Assembly (NCBI RefSeq): GCF_918797505.1
Contig: NC_092797.1
Span: forward strand, 47,528,157 to 47,592,156
From: Bemisia tabaci
Lineage: Eukaryota; Arthropoda; Insecta; Hemiptera; Aleyrodidae
Reading direction: 5' to 3'
Length of the DNA stretch: 64,000 bases
Position numbers and translations under genes: made by a program
In this document: piece after piece, positions 34,466 to 45,676 of the stretch
Layout of the letters: each line of letters starts with the position of its first letter
Position numbering within the stretch: the stretch's first letter is position 1
Notes under the pieces: generated by a model
Seen by the model: the letters and a program-made list of their open reading frames with translations, nothing else
What the model was told of the DNA's origin: nothing
The model's database searches: none

Positions 34466-34940
34466 CGGAATTTTTGGATTTTTAACTGCATAGTTAAAGT
34501 GTGCTCAAGCTAGGATTGTTTACAGGGTGATCCATGGTTAAACGGCCAGACTGCAGGAGCCGAGTCATCCCCTAACCCCCTCTTTTAAAATTGAGATTTC
34601 GATTTTTTTAGATCATAAACGAATACAGGGCATAAAAGTACAATGGAGTGCAAATGTTCGTGAGATTTGGTTTACAACCGTTGCCAAAATTCAGGAAAAC
34701 GATTTACTTTCCGAATTATTTTTTCCTCTTTATTTTTTTTTTGGGGGGGGGGGGGGCGTAGTTCCGACTGGGGGCACTTTTGGAAGAAACATTATACGAC
34801 AAAGAAGTCTTATTTTGACCCATAAAACAAACTCCTGCGTCTGACTGTTTCACCCAAGTCCTGAGACCCGTTCGTTTCCCTCTTTAAATTTTGAGGAGGG
34901 AACATACTAGGAAGTCCTTTAATGCACACCTCATCATTGT
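34466..34940. other. Nothing recognised; poly(T)/poly(G) run
   Basis: Single-copy DNA with a T-run followed by a G-run at about 34733-34756. Confidence 0.45.
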
Positions 34941-35490
34941 GGGCTGTTTGTTGAAATTGATAGACAAAGCTGAAGACACAAAAGTCATAGGGAGTATGAA
35001 GCGATCCTATTGGTTGAAATTCGTGGTTCTTATAGACTGAGGGGGTAAACGACGGACTATTAATAGTGTATCTCGTGGATTGCCGTTAGTCAGTCTATTA
35101 CCTACCTCCTTTGTCCAATGCAAGCATCCACTTCCACAGGGTGTCTACTCAAACAGACTGGCCAAATTCAGTACTTTTACAGCACTTTTTCAGTACATTC
35201 CCCAGAAAGGCAGTACCTCCTTGACAGAAAAATTCAGTACTTTTGCAGTACCTCCAATTGACGACATTCGAAAAATTTGAATTTCCCGCTCAAATTGCAA
35301 CAAATATGAAAAAATTCCGGACCTTCTTACGGCGAAATTTCCGCACTTTTTCAGTACTTCCGGAGCGCCCTAAAGAAATCAGGACTATTCCCGGACTTTC
35401 CGGTCTTGTAGACACCCTGTTCCACCAATAGGATCCCTTCTAATCCCTTTTGTCTTGGTCTATAGTTTAATTGTCTATATCGACGGTGAA
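34941..35490. mobile_element. Family B Harbinger-like MITE copy 5, split by family G
   Basis: Begins GTGGGCTGTTTGTTGAAATT and carries the usual CTATTGGTTGAAA and TTAGTCAGTCTATTAC blocks. After the G insert it resumes CCACCAATAGGATCCC and ends near TAATTGTCTAT. The right terminus is replaced by family O. Confidence 0.75.
35137..35419. mobile_element. Family G MITE copy 3 with 5-bp duplication
   Basis: CAGGGTGTCTAC at the left and GTAGACACCCTG at the right, flanked on both sides by TTCCA. The uninterrupted target is visible in other family B copies (CTTCCACCAATAGG). This gives a clean 5-bp target-site duplication for family G. Confidence 0.88.
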
Positions 35491-35737
35491 ACTACCAAAC
35501 CACGTATCTCGGTTTGCGACGTCGCAGACTTCCTGTCATACTTTATTTTTTATATGAATAACCACTGAACGTCCAGTCTTGAAAATTTCTGTGATTTTTC
35601 CTCTTCGTGCGGAGAAAATTCTGTGAAAATTTCAAGGAATGATATTGATTTGGTCTACTTTAAAAAAATAAAATGGGAGCGTAGATTTTTAAACACCGCA
35701 ACCGAGATACGTGGTTTGGTAGTTTCACCGTCGATAT
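35477..35737. mobile_element. Family O palindromic element copy 2
   Basis: ATATCGACGGTGAAACTACC at the left and its complement at the right (GTAGTTTCACCGTCGATAT); CCACGTATCTCGGTTTGCG and CGCAACCGAGATACGTGG pair inside. Confidence 0.8.
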
Positions 35738-36139
35738 GTCGCAGGCAATTAGCAATCGCCGGCAATTTGCAAGCGGTTCACACGTTGTTTCAATAAATCG
35801 CAATAATGCGCATCGGCATAATGCAATTTTTAAGGTTATGGTCTTCAAAAATATGAGCTCGGCTTGAAGCGCCTTCATTTTTTGTGATACTCTACGCTTT
35901 GTCACGATGTTAGTTTAGTTGCCTGTCCGATCTCAACCCAACTAATGTCACGGAGTTCACTGCAAGCTCTTCTGAGTGTGTATATTCCTGCCATGTTTTT
36001 AAGGATAGATCTACTCACATCATAGGCAACATAATCAGCACTCTAACCTTCTTCTTATATTTTTGAATTTTATGATTTTCTATAATTATTCACCACTGGC
36101 TTGTAAATTGCCGGCGATTGCCAATTGCCTGCGACATAT
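35734..36139. mobile_element. Family P element with ~40-bp inverted ends
   Basis: ATATGTCGCAGGCAATTAGC at the left and GCCAATTGCCTGCGACATAT at the right, continuing into AATCGCCGGCAATTTGC. It abuts family O and ends about 70 bp from transporter exon a. Confidence 0.75.
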
Positions 36140-36213
36140 ACATTTCAACAATGAGTCCGCTGGGGACTGGGCAGAATTTATGGGGAAAATTTCAAGTAAA
36201 TGGTAAGTCTTAC

Positions 36214-36399
36214 CGATGACGGTGCCGTAGCTGAAGAAGAGTTGATGGAACTGGGTGGCGAAGGAGGTGAAGAGGCATCCGAGCGCGGTGACGAGGCCGC
36301 CCATGACGGCCGTGAGCCGGGTGGACTTGCGCCGACAGAACGCCAACGTCACCGGAGACAGCAACAGCGCCACCGCCGTCGACATGGCCCCCAGCCATC
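36214..36399 (-). CDS. Monocarboxylate transporter (SLC16/MFS), internal exon a: TM2-TM4
   Basis: First of four recognisable coding exons of a proton-linked monocarboxylate-type transporter of the major facilitator superfamily, expected in the plasma membrane. The 62-codon exon starts after a TTGTTGCAG acceptor and ends before a GTAAGA donor (36213-36208). It begins with two bases of a split codon and ends with one, matching exon b. The translation carries the family's W-L-G-A after TM1, an LLS stretch (TM2), then a run with GG..ALGC (TM3) and a YG...G motif opening TM4. The upstream exon with the family's PDGGWGW-type N-terminal motif was not found between here and 64 kb, so the gene probably starts outside the window. 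The substrate cannot be read from sequence; MCT10-like or orphan MCT types are all possible. Confidence 0.9.
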
Positions 36400-36509
36400 C
36401 TGCAACAACCCACACAATAGAATAAGACATCGCCCAAACAATACAAGTACACCGGTATCAACACAGCATTTTCATACCGTATGAACAGACACAATAAATT
36501 GCCACCTTC

Positions 36510-36640
36510 CGGACAAATAATCACAAGCGCCATGTAACGTTTCAAAATTTCCACCGCCATTTTACTTTTTAAACAGAAATTGTTGATTGAATCTGCTTGT
36601 AAATTTCACTGAATTTTATCGGCGGCACACAGAATGACTG
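36510..36640. repeat. Half copy of family N
   Basis: Carries ATCACAAGCGCCATGTAACG, AAATTTCCACCGCCATTTTA and the TTTATCGGCGGCACACAG block, matching 20925-21040. Confidence 0.65.
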
Positions 36641-36691
36641 TTACCAGGTTGCCGAAGAAGGTGTTGGCTGTTGGAGTGGGTCCCCCCAGCG

Positions 36692-36962
36692 GGCCGATTA
36701 TTGAAACTGATAGACAAAGCGATAGACAAAGAAGACATGGGGAGTATGGAGCGATCCTATTGGTTGACTTGGTTGGTTCCTATAGACTAAGGAAGAAAAT
36801 GATGGACTAACCGTCGGGTCTTTGGTGGGTTGCCGTTAGTTAGTCCATTACCTACCTCCTATGTCCATTGCCACCACCCGCTTCCACCAATAGGATCCCT
36901 CCGAATCCCTTTTGTCGTCTTTGTCTATAGCTTTGTCTATCAGTTTCAATAATCGGCCCGCA
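36692..36962. mobile_element. Family B Harbinger-like MITE copy 6 (complete)
   Basis: Best-preserved copy: CGGGCCGATTATTGAAACTG at the left and CAGTTTCAATAATCGGCCCG at the right, flanked by CAG on both sides. The body includes CGATCCTATTGGTTGAC and CCACCAATAGGATCCC, which also pair. Confidence 0.88.
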
Positions 36963-37888
36963 GGTAGGCGACTGGCCAAACGGTGGAGAGGGCATCCGTA
37001 AAGAGATGGGGCGATGGAGCTTCCGAAGGATCTTTACCATGACAGATTCCTGTGGAGGGTAGGCGTCGCAGAGCGCCCAGCGCGCCGTAAAAGCGGCCCA
37101 TAAAGTGACGGAATTAAAAAGAGCAAACGTGCATTCCCTCACCTTGGCGTCAATACGTTATGGTCTGAGTTCTACATACTTTTAAAGCGATAAATACTCG
37201 TTCTGAGGATACCACTATTAGTGATCTCAGGAGTTAGTTTGGCCCATATTTTCAAATGAAGGCGATTCAATGGACGCAAACATAATAATTCTTCACGCCC
37301 TGCCGTTTGTGCGGCTGCGACTTGTATTTGATTCACACGGAGAAAAATTTCACCCCAAAAGTTTGGTTAATACAGGAAGTAAAACACAAAATAACCCTTT
37401 GTGGTTGACAATTTCAGGAGAAAATGCCGGCTAGTTTTCTCGTAGAAATTTGATAAGAAACGAGTGTTGACTACTGACTACCAACGTTGAAATCGGAGGA
37501 ATGCATTTTTCCAGTCTCCCGTCCATTTTCTGCGCTAAATTCACCGCAAACTGTACCTACTTCAACACAAAATTTGTGTTATTTTATGTTCTTATATTAA
37601 TCAAAAGTAACTCAAGAACACAAATATTTTCATCGGTGCAATCCGCGAAGGGAGCAAAAAACATGTCAATTACATTTGCGCGACTTGCGTATACATCCAG
37701 TTTAGCCGAGTTTAAGAAAACCGGATGAGTCGCATTAAGTTTGAACCGAAAGGAAAGATTTAAAAATTTACACCTCTATATGTTTCAATTTAAAGGGAAA
37801 AAGCTTAACGATTAGTTTCACGTTTTAAGTGTTTGGCTCAACTTTTGTTCCGTAAAACAAGAATACTCACTAGGTGAACAGTAAGAGA
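36963..37888. other. Nothing recognised
   Basis: About 900 bp of single-copy DNA upstream of exon a on the gene strand. The open frame at 36852-37142 on the minus strand overlaps the MITE end and has no family features. Confidence 0.45.
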
Positions 37889-38110
37889 TACAGGGTTATT
37901 CAAAAGTCACGCACCACTGGCCATGAGGGAGGTGGCCATTTGAAATGTTTGATTTGCAACCCCCCCCCCCCCCTGAGGGAGTCAAAAACTGGAAAGAACC
38001 TAAAAAAGTTTCCTTCTCAATACGAGGAAAAACGTCACAAACCGCAAATCGATATCTTAATTAGAACTAAAGTTATGGCCAGTGGTGCGTGACTTTTGAA
38101 TAACCCTGTA
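37889..38110. mobile_element. Family Q mariner-like MITE copy 2
   Basis: TA, CAGGGTTATTCAAAAGTC at the left; GACTTTTGAATAACCCTG, TA at the right. Contains a poly(C) run of about 14. ACCACTGGCCATGAGG and TTATGGCCAGTGGT pair. Confidence 0.88.
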
Positions 38111-38297
38111 TAATGGTTAACTGAACTAGGCACACAAATACAAGAGGGCTCAGCCTAGAGGGCAGCTGATCTATTGACATTGTTGTCAACAACTTTTAAT
38201 TTTTAGCAGGAGAAAAAAACTTCGACTAAAGGTATTCAGAACTACTCAAAACAAATTTCCCCTCAGAATACGACTATAGATGAATCTCAGTTATGAA

Positions 38298-38536
38298 CAC
38301 TTTAAAAAAAAAAAAAAAAAACACATTAGATCTAGAGTCCAGACTCTTGAAAACATTGACAAGAAAAAGTACTCTTGATTCAATCAGAATCTAGCTTAAA
38401 TCAAAAGGAAATCCGCTCAAATTAAGAGGCTTGGTTCTTTATTTAAGCAAAAATCTGATTGAATCAAGAGTATTTTTTCTTTCCGATGTTTTTAAGAGTC
38501 TGGACTCTAGATCCAACGTGTTTTTTTTCCCCAGTG
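38298..38536. mobile_element. Family E MITE copy 5
   Basis: Starts CACTTTAAAAAAAAAAAA and ends TTTTTTTTCCCCAGTG; inner CCAGACTCTTGAAAACATTG block as in the other copies. The long A-run is an expansion. Confidence 0.82.
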
Positions 38537-39301
38537 AATAAGCCAAGACCGCGGCGTATTCTTCCCAAAATGTACGGATGTTTTCCCAGAGCGCGGAAAC
38601 CTTCCAACGGGCGGATTTTACAATTTCAGTCGTTGACATTTTGCGCCCACGGATGCCGCCCACTCGAAACCCACCCCCCCCAACCCTCCCCTCCGTCTCC
38701 GCTCCCTTGAACTGCCACTATCACAAGCCTATTGACCCTCGTGTGCTTCGCGAAGAGGACGCGTGGAAGTTAATCTGGCCTTTAACGCATGAGATACGGA
38801 GCAGAAGACCGAGGGAACCGGAGGGGAGGGGGGAGGGGCAAACGAACTAGGATGTGTCTTAAATCGAGAAGAACTAATGACCCAAGTGAGTCAAGTAAAC
38901 CCAGAAGTGGCGTAAACGGGGAGCCCGGGGGCGTCGAGGGACGCCAATGGCTCGAGGAAATTGAATCGCCCCGTCATAAGTCGAGACGATTTTCGTATTT
39001 TTCGGTCTCTCAACCTGTCTTCCTCCATCTTTAGTGCGCCCATTAGAGAAAAAATATGTTCCGCTTCCCTCGTCATTTTTCGATCCGATAACGTGAGCCG
39101 TGTTTGTTTACGGTGTAGTGTTGTTCGGTGTTATCCGCGTCTGTTTTGTAACCGGGTATGGAGCGTGTGCGCGCGGATGATTACAAGTTACGACTCGCGG
39201 CGATCCTGCTTGCACCAATTTATAGAAATACTCGGACTGGGAGAAAGCTGCGAAAATGAAGGAGCTTCAGAAATAAATCGCTTTTCAACTTGACAGTCGT
39301 G
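38537..39301. other. Single-copy DNA, locally GC-rich
   Basis: Contains a pyrimidine-rich run near 38670-38705 and a CpG-bearing stretch at 38900-39200. No open frame with family features was seen on either strand. Confidence 0.4.
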
Positions 39302-39723
39302 AAATGGACCGCTAGACAAGGTACGAATTTAAGCATTCTGTTGGGCCTTGTCTCCACGGGCCGTTTCACGAGATTTGTCCCAGGGAAAAATCCCACTTAC
39401 GAAATTGGGGAAAAATATTGAGTTAATCAATATTTTTCCCAGTACCAAGTATGGTCCTTTTACCCTTAGGACCCACTGTGAGAAGAAGAAGAATTGTAAA
39501 CGAATTGTGCTATATTTTGTTGATTACTCCATTGTTCAAGTTTGTTTGGTTAAAATAATGTGTCTAGTTGTCAATGTTCATTTCCCACCATGTGTTTTTC
39601 AAACTACAAGTAATTTGCTATAGCTGAGCCAAAGTGTCAAGATTGAGGTTGCCAGATTTTTTTTTATCGCAGAGACGTTTATGATATCGTTATTAGCGCG
39701 CGATGTAAATCAAGTAGAGCTGC
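39302..39723. mobile_element. Family H element, internally rearranged copy
   Basis: The left end GAAATGGACCGCTAGACAAGG runs to 39345. The family resumes at about 39572 with TCAATGTTCATTTCCCACC and continues to the GCGCGATGTAAATCA block. The right end is missing. Confidence 0.65.
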
Positions 39724-40365
39724 TCCGATGCAGAGACATTAATTCCTCAGCAAGTAAAATGTGTTCAACGCTCTTTACAGACCAGTTCGGTAAAGGATAT
39801 TCTATGGTTGGTCAAAGGGACAAACAGGCGTTTCTTCCTCTACCCTTATGCACATTAGTATCAGGTAAGGCTTGTTTTTTATTCCAATTCTGAGTTCTTA
39901 TGAAGACAGCAAAGCAAGAGTCTGGATAATTTTTTTCAAGTTTGAAATGGAAAACATTACAAAGTAAGAAATCAAATTAAAAGGACCAAATAACGTAAAA
40001 ACTTTAACATAAAATCCATAAAATCTGCAACTGTCATAAAATAAATTCAAATAATTACATTAATAACCTTTTCTTTTAGGAAAATTCTGGCAAGGAAAGC
40101 ATCGGTTCAATTCTCTCTTGTGAAGAAAGGATGAAATAAAGAGAATCTACTATTTGTAGCTCATTTGTGAAAGTACCTATCTGTCTGCAGAAAGGACTTA
40201 ATGGCAGATATTTTGTTTCTAAAATGAGCCAGATATGGTAGTTCTTTATTGCAAAATATAGTCCATATATTTTTAACTACTTAAAACTAGAAAGAGATCG
40301 AGAAAGAGGAGTCAGCTTTTAAAATGATAGTTCATTCTTTAATTTGGAGGTACTGAACTTTTACA
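39724..40365. other. Nothing recognised except a family K trace
   Basis: AT-rich DNA. TTGTTTCTAAAATGAGCCAG at about 40215 and the following TTTATTGCAAAATATAG are from family K. Confidence 0.45.
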
Positions 40366-40915
40366 ATGGACCACTGGACAAGGTACGAATTCAAGCAATC
40401 TGATACAAGTTTCTTATCCAGAATTTCACGTAAAACACAATTCGCACAACGAAAATTACTGAAACCAACTCCTACCGAAGATATTATCGTTTTTATTTCA
40501 CATTGGTTACGAGGAATTTGAACTGCCCGCTCACAAGAAACTCAGAGCTCTACGTGAGTCAAATCGCGCACTGCGACGGTTTCAGCAAGCTTCTCAATCG
40601 AGCAATGTTCATTTCCCACCATGTGTTGTTCAAACTATAAGCAATTTGCTATAGCTAAGCCAAAGCGTCAAGACTCAGGTTGCTAGATTTTTATATCGCA
40701 GAGACTGTCATGATAATGTTTAGCGCAGGTGTGAATCACGTAGAGCATTGAGTTTTCATGAGCGGGTGGTTTCAATTCACGCACCAAGATTCATCAAATA
40801 TCTTCAGAAGGAGTTGATTTCGGTAATTTCGTTGTGCGCATCGTGTTTTACATGAAATTTTGGTGAAGAAACATGTATCAGAATGCTGAAATTTGTACCT
40901 TGTCTAGTGGTCCAT
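40366..40915. mobile_element. Family H element copy 2 (complete)
   Basis: 550 bp, ends ATGGACCACTGGACAAGG and CCTTGTCTAGTGGTCCAT. Aligns end to end with copy 1, including CGATTTTTATTTCACATTGG-like and AGGAGTTGATTTCGG blocks. Confidence 0.88.
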
Positions 40916-41062
40916 TACATTTCAAAAGCGGTGGAAATCTCCTGAATAAGGCACTAGGTTTAGTCACAGATTTACAGAGTGCCTGAAGCCCGGCTTGACG
41001 GCGCCTTTGATTGTAGACCGATCAGCGCAGCGACTGTCGCCGTGCGGGTCCGCTGGGAGGTA

Positions 41063-41300
41063 TCTGTGGAGCCGGCGCACAGTGTAACAAACCTTCCAAG
41101 GTAATCGAACGTGAAAAATTAGACTAAAACTGGAAATATTACTCTAATTTTGTCACATTTGAAGTTATACAGTGTGCTTTTGGGGGGAAACCGTACGCAA
41201 AAACCAGATTTTTGTAAAGTTACATTCCACATTAACATATTTCAGACCTATTGAAGTTTCCATATTTCGTTCAACTTCTCCAATGGGCCTGTTACTAACT
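41063..41300. repeat. Family U element, diverged copy 1
   Basis: Shares CGGCGCACAGTGTAAC, GACTAAAACTGGAAAT and TTGAAGTTTCCATATTT blocks with 52612-52862. Its ends are weakly inverted. Confidence 0.45.
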
Positions 41301-42473
41301 TCAACTGGAGCAAAAAGGATCCTAAGATAGGAAATGGCTCAAAAATCACGAAAAGCGCATTTTCAAAGTCTGAAACACAGCCCTAACTTCAACACACTTT
41401 CAGACATTTTCTGTTTTCAGCGTGAGCAGCGCTAAGTGCAATCCTGAATCAAAAAAGTAAGTATGTCTGTGAATAATAAATTACGGTTTATTCCTGTAAT
41501 CGTCTTTTTATACGCTATATCCAACGCAAAAAAGAAAATTGCAATAACTTTTACCATTCAAAAGTTACAAGCATTAAAAAATTTGGACTTTTGACCCTCC
41601 GTCTCCCCTTTTCCCTGGGGTTTAGGGCAAAAACCGACCATTTTTGGGCTTCTTAGATGGCCCTCTATCAGCCCCCAAAAATATGACACGATTCCCCCGA
41701 GGGGACCAAACACGCCGATTTTGAATAAGGTCTCTTGGGAAATTGTGTAATTACTGAAAGTAAGTGTTTAGCTAACTAAATAATGAATAGATAAGGATCT
41801 AAAAAACTATAGTAGTGTTCTTGAAAATCAAAACAATAATGTATTAAAAAGAATCAAGTTATGTTCTATTCATAAAATGATAGAATCTACGAGGGGGTTG
41901 GGCCGCGGAACGGCCAGGGGGCGAAGCCCTAGTTTTTAAAAAAAACCTTGAATTGTGTCCAGCTATATGTTCTCGTTTTCCTGCAATTTATGGGACAGTT
42001 ACGGGAATCAGCACAAAGCGGGATTGCCACTGTAGGGTCCTGTGCCGCTTTCTTAATCCTGATTTTAGACGTCTTTTTTTCAAGTGAATGTGAAAAGTTT
42101 ACAAGAGGCTCGTCGACTCGTTCGTCTGTGCGGCGAGGGACGAAGACAGACGCAGCTTTTAATTGACTATCAAAGATGGGAGGGCCCTATTCACGGTCCC
42201 CGATGCGATCACCCCGGGTAATCGGCGTCCGACGAGGGGGCGTGGCCTCCGCGAGGGCACCGCGCAACGACTTTTGATTATCATTTAACGGCAAGTGTTC
42301 GCAAAGTTCACCGCATGTTAATTGCAATCACCCGCCGGTTGCTCCTGCCCCGGCCGAGCTTGGAGGATACCTTGACGTCTGATATGTGAGCGACCACGAG
42401 AAAAGGAACCTCAGGGCTGCAACGAGAACAAAAACTTGATGCGACGAACTGAATGCTTGGATTCAGTTTTGCG
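41301..42473. other. Nothing recognised; GC-rich part at 42170-42410
   Basis: Mostly single-copy. The GC-rich 42170-42410 part has many CpG and no repeat relatives here; it could be a conserved regulatory element. Confidence 0.4.
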
Positions 42474-42848
42474 ATGGATCAGTAACGCTGGTCATGAAGT
42501 TGTGTTTTGACGCTTGGTTCTGGTAGATTAGCTAAAGATAATTAGATCTGTCCGAGCAGCACCTTTCTCCGTTTAATTTTAACCGAGATATCGTGCTTTG
42601 AAAAATTCGGTTTATGACGTCATCCGCCCCGATAGTGCCACCTTTGGTTTCTTCCACCTTGCTTTCGTCAGTTTGGTAGAGACACATTTACACTGTTACT
42701 CAATGTGAACCTCAAATAAAAGCAAGGTGCAAGAAATCAAGAGTGTCGCTACTGCGGTGCGGATGACGTCTTAGACCGAAATTTTCAAAACACGATAACT
42801 CGGCTGATACTGAACGTAGAAAATTACTGTTTTTGGACCGTTGAACCG
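42474..42848. mobile_element. Family J palindromic element copy 2
   Basis: Left arm with GTTGTGTTTTGACGCTTGG, TTTAACCGAGATATCGTGC and TTATGACGTCATCCGCC. The right arm has GCGGATGACGTC and AAACACGATAACTCGGC. The centre holds an extra inverted pair (CACCTTGCTTT and AAAGCAAGGTG). Confidence 0.7.
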
Positions 42849-43424
42849 AAAGAAGTTCAAATCTGCACTCTGTGCACGCACGATGCAATTTTGTCTCAAT
42901 ACCACAAAAAGTTAAATTGATGACATTTTTTTCATCCACATTCTACAAATTTGATTAAAAAAAAATCCATGGAAAAAATTCTCACGGGATGAGATTAGAC
43001 CTAAATGAAATGAATTTTTCTTAAAATTTTCCGAGAGACGAGTCGCTGAACTCCTTACTTCGACAAAAAGTACTCCCACGGCCGGATGAAGGGGGTGGCC
43101 CAATGGGCCGCGGCCTATGGCGGCAAAATGTAGGGGGCGTCAAATTTTGCAATTTTTTTTAATGTAGGTATCAAAGAAAAGAGGGAAAAATCGGATCCAG
43201 AAAATAAATTACAAACGAGAAAAGGCGATAAAATCTCTCATTTCCTAAGAGTAAAAGTATATTAATTTCTAATTTTGTCGTCTTTCGGTGATACAAGAGA
43301 CAACATATTGAATTAGTCGAGTTAAGAGAGAAACCAAACACGCAATTAGACCTTGAGCGGAGCGGTGCAGAGGGCAATGATGACGAGGACTGAGATGAAA
43401 AGGACAAGCCCTCGGCGCGGCGGT

Positions 43425-43575
43425 CGGCATGAAACGCATAGCGCCTACAAGACTGGATGAGAATTCACGCATTGCGTCAAACATTGCGGTCAGCGAGAAA
43501 CACATAGCGCCTACAAGACTGCATGAATACTTCACGCATTGCGCCAAACACAGTGCGGTCGGCGCAGCGGCGGAA
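43425..43575. repeat. Family V: two tandem ~75-bp units
   Basis: Two units of GAAACGCATAGCGCCTACAA...TTCACGCATTGCGCCAAACA followed by GCGGTCGGCG. The GCGCCTACAA and ACTTCACGCATTGC words also occur in the family A hairpin. A second pair of units lies at 54990-55118. Confidence 0.75.
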
Positions 43576-43787
43576 GTTAAAACTGTTAAACCACATTTAT
43601 GTTTGTTCTTTCATAATTTTTTCGTTCGTTTGTTATAAATGGAAGGCCTTGTCCAAACAGGGATGGGTTTACGGAACTTAACTTTCGCGAAAAGTTCCGT
43701 GAACTTTTGTTAGTGTTGACGGGGCTTTCACAAAAATGTGCCCAACACGAGTAAACGCGTCTCATACACCCCTCTCCCACCGGCACG

Positions 43788-43869
43788 TGCGAGCACCCTG
43801 TATATTGATCCTTTTCCATAGGTTTAATCGACAGACCCTTCGATTTATCGCAAATCACGCCACGCCACT
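43788..43869. mobile_element. Family D MITE copy 5, right half only
   Basis: Keeps GATCCTTTTCCATAGGTTTA and ends with TCACGCCACGCCACT. Confidence 0.65.
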
Positions 43870-44482
43870 ATTCGGTAGTAATCGGTCAAAGTCATTCAAT
43901 AACGATTCAACGATCCAAGCGCTGGACCTGACAACAGTGAAACTGAAGGATGAGTCCAAATCGGAGTTCCTGAAACGCAAAAACCTTACCTAACAGAGTC
44001 AACCGTCTAATTCTTTACATAGATCTGAAGAGATTGGGTATATTTGATTCGAAAATCCTAAAACAACGGCGGATCTCTTCTCAACTGTTTGAATGGTCAT
44101 GGAATCTCCCTAAAACCTTACAGTCCGATGAGTTTATATTTAGAATCAGTTGCGTGTGTGGACCGGTTGCGAGGGGATCATTGTACGTGAAATCCCAAAC
44201 GAGTTTGAATGTCTCGACGCGACATGGCGTACGTAATTTGACTTTCGTGTGGCCGGAATTGTGAATGACTTCCTCATGTCGTGCACGTCGGCAAGGAATG
44301 GACAGCAGTTGGCGACAGGAAAGAAGGAGACTTTTCTAATGAACTTTTGATCATATTAGGATACACTGTCACCCGAAGCTCGTGCCAAAATTAGGATGTC
44401 ATTATCGCTTATCGATCACGATGTTCTAATGTGACACTCGCCGTGATCATATCAATGAGAAGTCAGAAAACAGCGATACTTG
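43870..44482. other. Nothing recognised
   Basis: Single-copy DNA without a supported exon. The open frame at 44034-44264 has no family features. Confidence 0.4.
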
Positions 44483-44731
44483 GACCGCGTTTAGCAGAAA
44501 GGAACCAAGCCACGTCAGCTATTGCCAAGTTTAACAATGGGCAATTTAATTTTGTACACGAGAAAGTTTAAGGGGATTCCTTTGAAAATGGTTAGGGATT
44601 ACCTACCTTCGTGCTATGCGGAAAAGTCACTAGAATTCGCACTCGCCGCACAACCGTTTTCACTAAAAAAAATGTTTCCACTAACATTTGGCTATAGCTG
44701 ATGTGGCTTGGTTCTTTTCTGCTTGACGCGA
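44483..44731. mobile_element. Family W MITE copy 2
   Basis: GACCGCGTTTAGCAGAAAGG at the left and CTTTTCTGCTTGACGCG at the right; AACCAAGCCACGTCAGCTAT and ATAGCTGATGTGGCTTGG pair. Confidence 0.8.
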
Positions 44732-44829
44732 ACCACCTACACCTTGCCTCATCGGCAATTCATGTGTGGTGCGTTTGTGATAGACAACGGAGATTTTTTC
44801 ACTGGATTCTATCACGAACGCACCTAAAT

Positions 44830-44935
44830 GTTAAAGAAGAATCCCGTATGAAAATTCGAATTTTACAAATTTCTTCGGATTAAACGACCACTTTTTGCGA
44901 AAGTTATGAGTATTTTACTCGATAAACTTCATTGC
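44830..44935. repeat. Partial family L copy
   Basis: AAGAAGAATCCCGTATGAAAA and ATTTTACAAATTTCTTCGG resemble the left half of family L. The right half is absent. Confidence 0.4.
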
Positions 44936-45440
44936 AATGAACTTAATGAGAGTTTTTAATTACTCTTATTTTGTTTCCTAATTTTTTATTTACAAGCAGT
45001 AAAATTATATATTTCTCCTGCAATCAATTTTTTGGTTGTGTAAAACAAGAAACAGGTTGTACGTTTGAGTGTGAAAGAAGTTCTTTCTTCTTTAAGACAA
45101 CAAGATCTATATTTTATCTACGTCACTGCAGCCAGTCAAGCGTCCGACCTCTTGCCACAACGATATGAGAAAAGACAAAGCCGGATGTCACCTATAAAGA
45201 TAATGGTTTAACACTAATCAAGGACAGCAGTTGGTGCCAAACTATTCGCCCCCTTTTCTCTCGTCTAGTCCCCCTTTCCCGTTCAGAAGTTGGTTTGTCA
45301 AAGGACACTTACAGCTCTTGACCGAAACATAGGAGTTCACCCACATGCATGTTTGGGGGATCAAGAAGAGGAGAAAATACTTCGTGAGGAGGAAAAATCA
45401 AGTAAAATACTGAGCAATCGCATCAGCAGCTTTAGATTTG

Positions 45441-45676
45441 GACCGGATTATGCAGAAAGGAACCAAGCCACATCAGATGTTGTCAAATTTAACAGAGAAA
45501 TTTAATTTTTAACACGAGAACGTTCGTGCGGATTCCGTTGAAAAATTTAAGGAATTCACTTCGTACTATGCGGAAAATTCACTGAAATTGGCACACAGAT
45601 CCGCACAACAGTTTTCATGTAAATAAATAAAGTCCGGTTAAATTTGGCAACATCTGATGTTGCTTTGTTCCTCTCT
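45441..45676. mobile_element. Family W MITE copy 3
   Basis: GACCGGATTATGCAGAAAGG at the left; the right side has ATTTGGCAACATCTGATG and GCTTTGTTCCTCTCTG. More diverged than copy 2. Confidence 0.7.

Noticed and set aside
36200..36484. Plus-strand and second minus-strand frames over exon a
   Set aside because: Low-complexity, charged products; shadows of the transporter exon.
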